From: Pseudofabraea citricarpa
Taxonomy: Eukaryota; Ascomycota; Leotiomycetes; Helotiales; Dermateaceae
Direction: 5' to 3'
Length of the DNA stretch: 64,000 nucleotides
NCBI GenBank assembly: GCA_029641185.1
Contig: JAPWGK010000002.1
Location: forward strand, 1,054,001 to 1,118,000
Shown here piece by piece: positions 45,583 to 57,571 of the stretch (positions are counted from its first letter, which is position 1; every line of letters starts with the position of its first letter). The notes beneath the pieces are model-generated. The model was given only the letters and a program-made list of their open reading frames with translations. It ran no database searches and was not told where the DNA came from. Both the position numbers and the translations under genes were made by a program.

Positions 45583-48500
45583 GATGGCTGATGGACTGGT
45601 TGGTCTGTGGTAGGAGCTTCGTGGAATTCTAGACTTTTTGCTTTTTGCGGTATGGGATATGGTATCTCGGATAGGATGCTTGAGTCGTGATAGATGTGAT
45701 GCGGTGGGATGAGAAAGAAAGTAGAATCGGGTGCAAACTGGGAAACCGGGGATGTTTGTTTTTATATGAGATGCTGTGTTGTGTGTATGAGAGAGCTTGT
45801 GGAGCTGCCTACCTACCTAGTCAGCTAGTCAGCTACTGTACCTAGCCACTGCGAAGGTGAAGGTGCTAGGCACAGTACAGTACATTACAGCACAGTAGAG
45901 TAGGTAGAAAACAGAAGGAATTCCCATCTGACTGCCATCTAGTCGGGACTAGTCTCCCCGTATAAGCTGGACGCATGGATATGACGGGTCCCATCTCTCT
46001 CTATCGCCTTCCACCTGACTTTCTACTCCACTTTCCGTTGATCTCACAGTCAATAGGCCTCGGCCGCTTGCCAATTTCCCCTCAGCCTTGGCCAGCTAGA
46101 GCCAGCCTGATCCTTGGTTTTCTTTTCCGGGGAAGGACTGGAACCCTGGCAGCCAGGTCGAGGCGGAGGCGGAGGCGGAGAAGTACCTTATTCATCCATT
46201 ATTCTCTCCCACCACCAACAATCGACTAATTACCGATAGAAGGCAAAGGCAGAGAGACAGACTGATCGTCTTCTCTTCTCTCTCGCTCTTTCTTTGTGTC
46301 GGTGGATGTGGATGTGGATGTGGATGTCTCTGTCGGCCACCCCGGTTTTTTAATCACAAAAGCCGTTTTCTTTTTTTTCAATGCTTTGACATCTCCTGCG
46401 TTAGCGTCTCTGTGTATGTGTGTGCTTTTATCTTTCTTTGCTTTTCCTCTGCGTTTTAATCTGATTGAAAAAAAAAGAAAACCCGCTGAGATACGGTAGG
46501 ACCCTCTTATGATTCTCGAGAAATTGCCTCACCAGAATCGCCCGCAAGAGAGACCGAGAATGACCGAAGAGAAAGAGCAGGGTCACCCAATTCCAATATT
46601 CCAGCAGAGAGGTACTACTTCCCTACAAGAAGAAGCAGTCTAGGCAAATCAGGGGTAAAGCTCCGCGGGAAACCTTAATATGGGGTAAAGGTTCACGGTG
46701 TCGGCCATCTCGATTCTCGAAGCGGACACCTCACTCCCACGCCAACAACTCACACCACCTGCGCTGAAAAGGCTGAAAGCCCCCAAATCTCGTAGCACGA
46801 GACCCCGGTCAACCTGGCCGTCCAATCATCACGGCAACCTCCAACTGACACATGAATGGACGACGCCATGCCGAGGTCGAAGCTTCTAGATCTGCGTTCC
46901 CAAGCTGCCCCATTCGGGCAGCGTGCGCCGGGATTGGAGAATCGTCGTTGGCGACCGCTGCGGGGGAACGAGGAGAGAGGGAGGATTATCCTGGGGCCGC
47001 GAGCGAGAGGATCATGAGGTCAAGCGATCGAGATGCGTCGTTGGCTGCTTTCGAATCACGGCTTTTGCTTAGTCTCGTACGGTACTGCTGTGCTGTAGTC
47101 TGGTTGTTCGGTGAAGTATGAATAGAATTGAGTTTTGCACTTGCTGAGAAATTTAGAGCTGGGCAAAGTCCTGTGTGGTGTTGTACAGCAGATGCTCCTC
47201 GGCAAACAGTAATACAGTACCTACAGCAATCTCTTTAATCAAGGTTTTTTATTCGCCTTCAAATGAGCCCTTATCTGCGGCAAGCCGGTTTTGACTCTGT
47301 ACATGCATCGGCATCTCAACTCTCGTTCGTTTTTCTTTTACCCAAGATTACTACTTTTACCTGTGTTATGCTACCCGAGGATTATAGATACCCATGTGCA
47401 GTGACCTACCAGCTCGAGAGCAAACTCCACGAGAATGACGTAGACGTAGACCACACGAGCGTCGGGCAGACGCTTGATGCCCGGTCAGTCATCACAGTTT
47501 TTACCTTGAGTGATTCGCACAGAACAGTACAAAGCACTTGACCTACCTAGGTATGACATAGCATAATGATTCGAGATTCCCGGTAGAGCCATGCTCAGCT
47601 GCAGTGCTGAGTGCTGAATGCACATGTGCCTGCTTCCCCCCCTTGCAGCAATTGGTCAGACTCAACTCCGGAGTGAGATGTGATCTCCCGGGTGCCAGCG
47701 AATGAAGAGGAGAGAGAGAGGGAAACGAATATCTTTGCCTCGCGGAAGGCTTGATGTCCCTTGTCTACAGGAGCTACTCAATTGGCTCGTGATTGCTTGC
47801 CTTACCGTGCATACCTTCATGCTCCGGGCGAATTATTGTTTCCAAAATTTGCTCGATTATTACTCGGGAAAAGTGCTCCTGCAGTCCTACTCCAGACTTG
47901 ATGTACGGAAGTACCCTTGAGCGACATCTACCCCTGCAGACCATAAGCTCCCAACGCCTTTGCAAACCAACCCTAGACTCGCTGTCGCCAAACGCCCCGA
48001 GCCAACACCATATAAAAACATGGCCATGACACAATCCCCTCGCTATGCTGAAGTCGAATTTCTCACTTCCGCATTTTCTGTAGATACGTTAGCAGGTTCC
48101 AACAGGGCACGGGGGAGAAGTACCTCGATCGAAATAGCCAGAGCTACAGATAGCCAGCACGACACTCCAATCAAGCCCATAAGCATGAAGCAAATAAGCA
48201 GCTACACACCCAGTCTAGGCAGTGAAATTTGCTAGATGGTTTCTTGCTGATTTGCTTTTGGGGTTGCTTGCTGATTTTCTTGCGAGAGGTGCCATGATGT
48301 CCTGTTGGTGCGCAGTAAAATGCGAAGGGTACTCTAGTGATAGTGTGGTTTGTTGCTCGTCCGGGTAAGGGGGAGGAGATAACAGGTAGTCAAGATTAGA
48401 AATTGGAATTGTTGTCATTATTGTTGTTGTTGTCATCGTTGTTGTTAGTAGTATGATAATGATGATGATTATTGTTGTTGTAATAATATAGAGGCGAATC

Positions 48501-49191
48501 GTCCCAGAAGTCCTTTTCAAAGGCCATAATTGAAGCGCGCCTTCTGTAAGTTGAGGTTGATGATGAGAGGAAGGAACGAGTTGTGCAGCCAACTCAACTC
48601 TATGCCCGTGAAGATGACTGAGCCGAAGTACCCAGCCTGAGAGTATCAATTCAGCGGCATTCTCTTGTCTGGAGGAGCTACGCTACCTAGGTACTTAATT
48701 GGCTCATAATAGCTTATTTTGCCTTATTCCCTCTACCGGGAACCATCATACCATTTCATACCTACTGTAGGTCAAGTGCTTGTTACTGCAGCTAAGCATG
48801 GCTTCCGTAGCATTGTTTGCTCCCAGCCTCCCACATTGATATTTCTCACTCGTCCAATTAAGTGTCGTACCGCTACCAGGCCATGTTCTCTGAGCCAGGA
48901 CGTGCATGTAATTATTGGCACATTTGTTTATCATCGGAAGAAGGTGCAGAAGGTGTGGTTACACCGGGGCTTCCAGTCACCAGTGACGACGATTATTGCC
49001 TGTAGCTGAGCAAGTCCGGACACGCGACACGAGTCTCTCAAGAAACGGGCAACAGAAAGTGTTGGAACGTCGCACATGTTTTTCTTCTATCTACCTAGTC
49101 TAACATCCTCGGAGGCATTAAAAGAACAATCTAATGGTATCATCTACAGTGGCTCTCGCACACTCAACTCACCTTTTTAGTACACCCAAAC
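45583..49191. other. 3.6 kb gene-free region with simple repeats
   Basis: No frame shows a domain. Repeats include GGAGGC units near 46160-46178, GGATGT units at about 46301-46324 and GTT-rich stretches at about 48420-48480. Two perfect copies of the 10-base palindrome TACCTAGGTA lie at 47544-47553 and 48684-48693, with partial copies near 45811 and 49091. The stretch starts with the promoter of the CFEM gene and ends at the 3' side of the thioesterase-like gene. Confidence 0.5.
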
Positions 49192-50394
49192 TTACAACAG
49201 GAAATCTCTAAATCTTCCCAAGGCCGGCTGTTTGCTGCCTGTGAACTCCCCTTGTAATCCATCTAGTGCTGCGAAATGCTCTGCAAATTCCAGTCCCCTC
49301 TGGTTGTGAGCCTCGACGCGTTTCCAATCCCATTCGTCAACAGACGAGGCAGATCCGTTCGCATGTCCATTTGCATGTCCATTTGCATGTCCATTTGCAC
49401 TTCCATTCACACTTCCGTTCGGGCTTCCGTTTTCACGGCTCAGAAACTCCAATTCGGGTTTTGGCTCGCTCGTGCCAGACATGCTTGCCCATCCGCCGGG
49501 CTTTGAGGGTAGCATACCCGAAGCTTCGATGAGTACCTCGGGATGGACTGTCAAGCGACCAAGCTTGATAACATACTTGCTGATCGCAGTGGCGAAAATG
49601 AATTTCTGATCGACGTCTTCCTCTCCGGCCTTCGCTGGCTTGCTGCCTTTCTTCAACCCGTACTTGCTTCCAAACCAGCTTCCATCTCCGAGAATATAGC
49701 TCTCAGGTCGGACGGTACCGGCTTTCACAAAGTGCGTGACGACGTAAATCCACTTTCTGTCCCAGCATAGTAATTTCGACCACATCTCATACCTCTCGAA
49801 TGGCTTGATCTCCCGCTTGAAGCTGCAGTTTACTGCGCCCAACATGATTCCCCACGCACCTCTCACAGCCTTCCCTTCCTTATCCAACACCAGCTTGTAC
49901 TTCAAATTCTTGTGTAGCTTGTCGATACCCGGCTGCAGCAGGCAGCAGACCAGATGAGAACGAGTGACATCAAGATCCGAGAAGTAAGTGCTATTGGATT
50001 TATGCAGGTTGTAATCGCACTCGGTGAAGGGCGAGTGAGAGGTGGTAATGACGGGCAAGAACAGCGTCGACGGTTTATTCGTCGCGGCAGGGAACCGCGG
50101 GATACTAAAGAGGCAATGCTTCAAGATGCCTTGAAAGACGCGGTACTATCATAGGGTCAGCATAAATTCGAGCTCCGATCACGGATGTGCCCGGATACGT
50201 ACATGCCATGCCCAAGGGAAATTCTTGATATTCGCCAGCACAACCGCGATTGCGACGATGCGTGAGTAGCTCCCTGGGCCCGTGAGAGTGTTGACCAGGA
50301 CATTGCGGAGGTTAACTCGAGATGCGCCTGCGCCGATGAGTAGGACTGCAGTGAAGGTGATGGACTTCAGCGGGAGCCTCGTTGCGGACGCCAT
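49192..50394 (-). CDS. thioesterase-like (hotdog fold, THEM6-like) protein
   Basis: Exons (minus strand) 50394-50203 and 50145-49192; 381 residues. The N-terminus has one hydrophobic segment (about 10-25) and probably anchors the protein. The second exon carries the hotdog-fold region: FTECDYNLHKSNSTYFSDLDVTRSHL (about 104-128) with the Asp pair 121 and 123, then a beta-rich stretch (YKLVLDKEGKAVRGAWGIMLG, RYEMWSKLLCWDRKWIYVVTHFV). The pattern matches the 4HBT/THEM6-type family, annotated in fungi as thioesterase-like proteins, some under the misleading name capsule polysaccharide biosynthesis. Residues 303-333 are an Asn-Gly repeat coded by 12-base units. Substrate unknown. Confidence 0.8.
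49357..49425. repeat. in-frame 12-base repeats inside the thioesterase-like gene
   Basis: Units of the type CATTTGCATGTC on the plus strand code for repeated Asn-Gly-His-Ala or Asn-Gly-Ser on the gene strand. The multiple of three keeps the frame, so length changes would be tolerated. Confidence 0.75.
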
Positions 50395-51520
50395 ATTTAT
50401 TCGTACAAGCAGCTGCGGGCTGATTTGGAAAGGGTAGAGAAAAAACTACAGATACATAAGAGAGAGATGCTGCGCCGAGCAGAGGTTGGTGGAAGACCGG
50501 AAGGAAGGATGTTGTCAGCGTGGTCTTAAGCATTCGCCAATCTGCTGCCGCAATCACCAAATTTCTTGGTGTTGCAGACAAAAAAGGGGCCGAGGCATCT
50601 TTTTGGAGATGATTTGTCAGCATTCCTTGGGAAAACTCTACGAAGTAAAGGATGAACCACATGATTGTCTTCCCTACGTAAGTTAGTTTTCCTGGTAAAA
50701 AAAAATCCATGCTTTTGTCTTGGGTTCCTCTCCAATCAAAAATACCGCACGCTCTATTGAGTAAATCCATAGATGCAGGGAATCGGTGTTGCAATGGTAG
50801 GCATATGGGGTAATTTAGTTAGCACCATAGTATATTTCGTGTAAATATATACGTATGTTGTAAAATAACAAGAAACTCTGCATTCGTAAGGAACCGAAAA
50901 TGATAGGTAGCTGGCATAATGCATGTGCCTTGACGATTACTTAGTCTGTTCAAGTATTTTGTGGAATGATAGTGATAATAGAGCAATGCAGCGAAGATCA
51001 AGTTTAATATTAACACTGAAGATAGTGGCAAGGAAGAGGTGCAAAACAGCACTCTTGAGCAAAAACTAGTCAGCAAAGCCAGTTTGAATGAGTAAGAAAG
51101 CCAAGGGCTTATTCGATATTAAGGCATCCATTCTTTATTAAGCGAGCGGGTACTTCGGGAATTTGTCGTCGCTAGATTATTTATTCCCATATGCGAGCGC
51201 TATCCACATGCTGCAGTTTACTTGCAGTTTGGTTAGCAGCGTTAGGAGACTAAATAGAGAGAAACTTAGAAGACTCTTGGCTGTTATTTCACGTGATGAA
51301 TGAAATATAACAGTGGATAACGCCGAGAAATTGACAGCAACTCGTCATGCGGATCTCCGAAGCTAGAAAATATCCACACAAACCCCACCAAAGGTCCAAC
51401 GAAGAAATCGACACGACAGTCTGCATATTATCACACCCTGATTGAACATCAAGAATTTATACTTCGTCAATCATCATCCCTTTATTGCCAAATCCTTCTC
51501 GATTTATCAGTTGTAACAAG
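50395..51520. other. AT-rich intergenic region
   Basis: 1.1 kb between the thioesterase-like gene (minus) and the short-chain dehydrogenase gene (plus), so both promoters lie here. The frame at 50312-50794 (minus) has no domain. From here rightwards the DNA becomes clearly richer in A and T. Confidence 0.5.
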
Positions 51521-52381
51521 ATGCAGTTAGGTTTGAAAGATAAGGTTGTCGTTGTGACTGGTGCGTTCTATTCTTTATTATGCCTGTTTGACATGACTGA
51601 TTTATCTAGGCGGAACAAAAGGAATTGGTCGAGCTATAGTCGAGACCTTGTTAGTCGTTCAATGTTTTCATTGTAACAGTTCTAATAATGCTCCAGTCTC
51701 CAAGAAGATGCCATCGTATACTTCTGTTCTCGGACGGATGGCGATATAAAATCAGCCACTGCCGAGCTTGAAACAGCCCATGCCGGAAAAGCTTTCGGTA
51801 CCGTCGTCGACGTTTCCCAACAGGAAGAGGTCAAAAACTGGATCAGCAAGATCGAGAAAGAAGCCGGCCGCATCGATGTCGTAGTATCTAACGTTTCCAG
51901 TCTCACAATGGCCAACACCGTGACTGGGTGGAAATCTGCATTCAATGTTGATATGCTGGGCACCTTCAGCCTGGTCGATGCAGCGCTTCCAAGTCTTGAG
52001 AAGAGCAAGGGCAACATAATCACCATCGCTTCGGTGTCCGGTAGAGATGTCGACTTCACTGCTCCTTCGCCCTACGGGACTTTCAAAGCTGCCTTGATAC
52101 ATTATACAGCACAGCTCGCTCATACGCTCGCCCCGAAAGGCATCAGAGCCAACACCATCAGTCCCGGAAACATCTATATCGAGGATGGTGTCTGGGGCGG
52201 TATTGAGAAGCAGAATCCTACGCTTTTCAAGGCACAGATGGAGAAGAATCCTTCTGGTAGAATGGGCACTGCCGAGGAGGTTGCAAATTCAGTCGTATTT
52301 TTGGCTAGCTCTAAGGCTTCGTTCGTCAGTGGAACAAATATGGTCGTCGATGGGTCGCTCTGCTCTGGAGTACAGTTCTAA
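51521..52381 (+). CDS. short-chain dehydrogenase/reductase
   Basis: Exons 51521-51560, 51610-51649 and 51697-52381; 254 residues. The nucleotide-binding motif TGGTKGIG (13-20) is split by the first intron and reformed exactly. The active-site pair YGTFK (Tyr153, Lys157) follows a serine-containing strand (IASVSG, 137-142). The usual NNAG is changed to SNVSS at about 91-95. The C-terminus has GRMGTAEEVANSVVFLAS and a final FVSGTNMVVDGS, typical of classical SDRs. Substrate and cofactor preference are unknown; ARG-like positions after the second strand (CSRTD) hint at NADP. The two 40-base exons at the start are supported by frame and by CTAG/CCAG acceptors with a TCTAATAA branch. Confidence 0.88.
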
Positions 52382-53320
52382 TTGTCTTTTATGTTGGATA
52401 ATGGAGGATTCCTTACATCCACGCCAAAATCGTGGCTTAAAACATCTGAACAATCATGCAGAGCTATAAAAGCAATTTCAATCATCATTACTTATCTGGA
52501 TTTATTAAAATATGGTAAGCTATATGCACATGTATCAATAGCACTCCTTCAGGCTGAAAGTATTTTGCCAGGAGTTCACATGCTTTGCTTTTGTCAAAAT
52601 CACCTCGGATGGACATATTTCAGCAAACTTATTTAGGCACAGTTCTGCTGTCACATTGGCCGTGGTCTGAGTTTCGAGACTTCTGCTTGTATTTTCAGTG
52701 GTATAGAGCGGTTTGAAGAACGCGGACTTGGCCAAGCTGATTGAAATTCTCTATGATATTGTACAACTACTTTTCAACGGTTATCCAACAACGATAATAC
52801 ACCAACCGTTGTGAAATGATGATAAGGCGGTAGAGGATATTGTTGTATTTAAGCGACTTGTTACCGATCTCTTTCGCAGCGGTCTCTGACAGACGAATGA
52901 TATGAACGTTCTTGTGTCACATTCGTTACCCAACCTCCTTGTGATACCTACCAACTCCGCATGAGGCTCAAAAACTTTCCAATTTACAGCAGGAACACGA
53001 AAACGCTTGACATTTTGATAATGTAACAAAAAATTTCACAACTCATGTATGGTATTATAAATCACTCTGAGACTCCAAATATTAACTTGTATTTTTCAAA
53101 TTGAGTTTGTGTTTTGATGAAATATGACTATATAGTCTGAGGAACTGTGTGCAGTCAGCCCGTGATTACTTTAGGCACCGATATCTACACTTCTCAGCCT
53201 TGCTGTGAACTTCTGTTCTTCTTTCTCATCTATGACTCCAATTTTATGTCTCAGGAACAGCAGAACTTTGTTCAACGTACTGTCGCTTTCACAATTCTTT
53301 GCAACGAACCATAGGCTAAT
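52382..53320. other. AT-rich intergenic region
   Basis: About 940 bp without a supported gene. The short frames on the minus strand (52535-52735, 52781-53029) show no domain. Confidence 0.5.
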
Positions 53321-56300
53321 ATGGCCGAAGATCTCAGCCCCTTTGCAGGAGGAGACACAAGCCCACCAGAGTACGAACATGCCAGAATGGTTGATAGCGA
53401 CGACATGTATGCCTTGGGGCACAATACAGTTTCACCCCCAAGAAGCCGAGAGCGTGCAGTTTCTTGCCATTCGATGGCCTGGGATATATCGAGACACCGT
53501 AGGCTATTAAGTTTGCCACTGATGACATCTTGGGACGATTCTATCCTGAGCGACAGAAATTACCCTACTCGAACGTCTACTTTCAACAATGTGCGGGATT
53601 TCCAATGCGAAGATTGGCACGAGTCGCACGACAAAACGGTGCACGGTGCTGCGTCAAGCACGGAGGAGCAAGCTCATCTGGGCGTTACTATACGGCGGAC
53701 GGAGAACATAAATGTCTTTGACGACTCCGACAGTGATGAATACCTGACTTCAGGATCTGTGTCGCCTGCAGAGAGTAACTCGGAGTTTGATAAGGGGAAC
53801 TATTTTGTGCACAAACGGCTTTTCCACCCTGCCGAATATTTTCAGGAGCTGGATGATTTGGCTTCTGAGATATTCAAAATGTCATTGTTCCACTTCTATA
53901 TCGTAAGTTCTGGAATGAGGGTGAAACATTTATCTAGCAGGACTAATAAATGGTGATAGGATGGATCGCTGGCCAGGCCATTTGACGGGTGGACTCGCTT
54001 CAGAACAACATTTCCCGAGAATGCATCCTTCCAAAACTGCACGACGGTCGATATAGTAAACTTTTGCCGCGAGGTTACAGACGTTGCAAATGAACATGAG
54101 TTTGATCAGGCACATCCGGTAGTTGGAGAACATCATTACGCCCCTGGAATGTACCATCGGGCAATCGAACGTTTAACTCATCTCATTGAGTGCCGCAATA
54201 TTATTTTCTGGGCCTGGGAAAGCATCAAGAAGATGAAATCAGCAGCTTACTGCGGAGAGTTCATTAGCGTGCTTGTTTTGGATATAAGTCGCTATGGTGT
54301 TGCCAGACTCGTCCGGATTGATTGCAGTAGAATAAAATCATTGGCAATCGCCTTCGAGACTTGTCTCTTCCAAGTCATATCTCTCGAACCTGCTATGGTC
54401 TTATTTGATAGCATCATTACATTTGCCGATGATGTTTCAGCGGCCTGTCGAGAGCTGCTAACTGAACTCGATATGAATATCCCAATTACAGATGTCAAAG
54501 ACCTTTGGAGATGCGCAGTGCATATACTTGATATGGCAGTCCTCTCCTATGCCGGTGCTCATACACAGTTTCCTGGAGACGATGAGGTTACATCGATCAC
54601 GCTTCCGGGTCCTTTTCTAGAGACGCAGTACTTCAGCTTTCGTCGAAGATCCTTTTTGTGTCTCGGCGACTTTCTAGGGGGACAGGAGGCCTGGGTACTT
54701 GAAATACATAATCCAGGTGCACTCCATGCAGATGTGTCTCAGTTATACTTATTAACGGACGCGGTGACATTTGGGGATATCTGGGGTCCAATGTGGAAAA
54801 CATGTGTGCTTGGTGACGAGAAACGAATCATTCGATATAATGTCGGAAATGGCGTGGTAATTCCATGGAATATACCACCACCAGGATCACGAGACCCAAT
54901 TGACGTTCGAAAGGGTGAAGTTTTCTGCCATTGGATGTCGGACAGAGATCGCCGCCGCGAGAATTCTTCTACTAATTATCTGCACGAAACAGATATGCTT
55001 CTTATAGGGGCTAGTTTCGGATTATACTCCAATGATAGATGTATATCCTCGACGAATGACCACACACAGCGTTTGAGAGATTCTGGGTCTCTTTCCGAAC
55101 CAGGCACTGTAAGAAACGGCAGGATTCTGAATACAGAAACACTTCAACTGCAAGTCGGAGCCCCATACGCCACGCTCGGGCTTCAACGAGAATACAAAAT
55201 GCGTAAAAGAAGTTGGAAGCAATCAATAATCGAAGACTGGAAATGTAGGCCTCAATCCCGTAATGTTAGATACCTAGAGTTCAAATTGGGGATTGAAGTT
55301 TCTACGTGCACCCACAACGCCCGTCGAAGAAGATTGATTACGCTATTTGGCACAAAAACCATGCTCAATCATTTACGGGGTGGATTGCTCATGTGGAAAA
55401 ATACAGAATGCGAAAAAAAGTTCTACAAGGCACTTCAGAGCCATGATTATACGGAGTTTCGTAGACTATATGAGTCCCACCCTGACTGGCGCACCGATCT
55501 TGGGAACGCTATCGAGTATTGCTTAGATGTACTGGCAGATACAGGGAAAAGCCAGAAAGACCTCGAACTGTTCTGGGCACCTAGTTCGGAACCAGGCCTT
55601 CGAGTGACGTTAAAGTCCAATGAGCTTTCCTGGATCGGGTTTTTAGAAGACACTGAAACTAGCGGGGTATTGGCTGTACTCGAGGACAAATGCCTGGAAC
55701 CTTCAGGCCCAAGAATAGGCAAGAAATGCCAGAGCGATCGTTTTGATCCAAGGCAAATTGGCGGCAGGCTTTCTAACAACGGAGAGCATCTTGAAGGATC
55801 GATTCTGGAGACGTCGATTCTATTGAACATGAATTGTGTTCCCAGTTCTATACGCAATGGCCTTATGAAAAACACGAGGAGACATGATGATCTGGCTCCA
55901 GCATATGATTATCGTTGGTCTGTGTCATCGTTGGAAGATGGCGATAGATTTTGGTTCGGAGAGAAAGGCTATTTGAAGACTGTTACGCCTTTAAACCGAC
56001 ATCAGATACTAGTCAAGTGGAGCGGAACATCTTGGGATATTCAGCATCCATTAAAAGGTAGTATTCTTGGGAAGATGTTTGACAAATCCGCGAAGAAGAT
56101 ACATCACGATGAATGCATACGGCGCGAAAATGGCAACACTCGCCCCGTAAAAGTCTTTATCATCAGCACTAGTACTGCCAACAACAGCCCGTTCCAAGCT
56201 CAAGGTTCTCACAAACCACCCTCCTTACCCGCAAATTTACCCTCCTCGAGTGTTTATGTACAGCGAGCGTACACTTGGCAAAACTCGGAAAACGGATGTC

Positions 56301-56434
56301 CTAGACATATGCCCTCTATGAGAGCTGAGTTGAGCAACTCAGGTCTCCAACAGAGGCCAACAAAGGCATGGATAGCAAAAGCAGATAACTCAAAAAGGTT
56401 AGGCTCCCAAGTGAGGTCAAATCAGGATATATAA
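53321..56434 (+). CDS. large fungal protein of unknown function
   Basis: Exons 53321-53902 and 53960-56434; 1018 residues. No standard domain is recognised. The first 150 residues are polar and probably disordered. The middle has ordered, tryptophan-rich segments such as CREVTDVANEHEF, ITLPGPFLE, AVTFGDIWGPMW, GEVFCHWMSDRD and, near residue 638, LGIEVSTCTHNARRRRL. To my memory this layout recurs in a family of large fungal proteins with a conserved GxEVSxCTxNARRxxL segment, often found near HET genes and in accessory regions; their function is undescribed. The last 120 residues (from about 900) are Ser/Pro/Asn-rich. The intron joins FHFYI to DGSLARP in frame, with a GTAAGT donor. It lies between an SDR and a 5S gene, with APH and HET genes beyond. 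Confidence 0.8.
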
Positions 56435-57571
56435 ATAGAGGATATATCGAGATTTCTTTCAAGCCGTACTTTACCGAGCCAAAGTAATGGGAATAAAAAC
56501 GGAGGCAGTTAAGTGATATCGAGGCAGGTTATCTTATAGGGATCTGGTATTTTCTTGAAATTGTATTAAATTGTTCATTTATACTTAGCTTATGATAAGC
56601 TCCGTGATATCAATTTATTGATTTATGTGTCGATACCACGCCTTCTTATCAACCTTTGGATTCAGTTAAGCTCTCCAGACTGTTGCATAAACTGTGCGGT
56701 GCTATTTAATTTAAATTTTTCATGTCAGTACATTTGGAATATTTATACCCTGCGATTGAGAGGGCTGTCTGTTATCCAAAATGATGTGTTATTATATATT
56801 ATAGCGCTTTAACTGTCACATACGACCACAGACTGAGGAGAACTGGGCATCCCGTCCGCTCTGCCATACATAAGCCTCAGATCGGTAGATTAGTAGTTGG
56901 GTGGGTGACCACCAGCGAATACCTACTGTTGTATGTTTTTATTTTATTTTGCTGCCGGACGGCACTTTCTGTTCTTGTTCTTATCGGGTTGTCCCTTACT
57001 TCAAGGCAAGTCAGCCAAGAAAATGGGTATGACTGCTTAGGACAACCATACACCTAGAAGACGCGTTTCAGTTCAAGTAACTCGGAGTTTATAACATTTT
57101 ATACATAAATCCAAGTTGAAATGAGTACATAGGTAAGCTGTTATTATCACCGGCACGTCGGCTAACTTTTGAATGAAGTTAAGAGATGGAGAGGATAAAC
57201 CACCAAACTTTAAGCGAGGATTTTCAGCCAAAGTGTTGAGGCCAAAGGGACTCAAGTTCCATATCTCAAAACATAAAACTATTGTTATCCTTAATTGATA
57301 TATTTCCAGTTAATAAATTACAAGAGAATAATAAGCAAGTAGTATAATAATCTCGTTTATTGACATTGTCCAACAAAAGCCATCCCATTTGGAATGATTT
57401 GCACCGGGTTCGGGGCGCATCCGCGTCTCACGTGCGTCACCGTGAATCAATGTCCTTTCGCACTCTCAATCTAAAAAAAAACTTTTCATACCTGCAACCC
57501 TGCCATGGCACTTTTCGCTGGCTTAATTAAACATCCCTCTTACAGTTAGTATCACACTCTTCGACTCTCAG
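56435..57571. other. AT-rich intergenic region holding a 5S rRNA gene
   Basis: 1.1 kb with no protein gene that I can support; the 5S gene is listed separately. The part after it is AT-rich with a short A run near 57471-57482, before the APH gene. Confidence 0.5.
56818..56936 (+). rRNA. 5S ribosomal RNA
   Basis: 119 nt starting ACATACGAC and ending GTTGTATGT, which pair perfectly over nine positions (one G-U) as helix I. Known fungal blocks are present: GGGCATCCCGTCCGCTC, GCCATACATAAGCC, TTAGTAGTTGGGTGGG and TGACCACCAGCGAATACC. A helix of CTGAGG with CCTCAG differs from the usual GTGTGG/CCACAC, but both arms changed together, so pairing is kept. A run of five T follows as the RNA polymerase III stop. 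Dispersed single 5S genes are normal in filamentous ascomycetes. Confidence 0.93.

Noticed and set aside
48215..48649. A 144-residue minus-strand frame
   Set aside because: It is Ile/Thr-rich because of the GTT repeats and has no domain.
50312..50794. A 160-residue minus-strand frame upstream of the thioesterase-like gene
   Set aside because: It overlaps the first exon of that gene in another frame and has no recognisable features.
21243..52381. A secondary-metabolite gene cluster built from the desaturase, hydrolase, cyclase and SDR genes
   Set aside because: They are spread over 30 kb among core genes, and there is no polyketide, peptide or terpene synthase.
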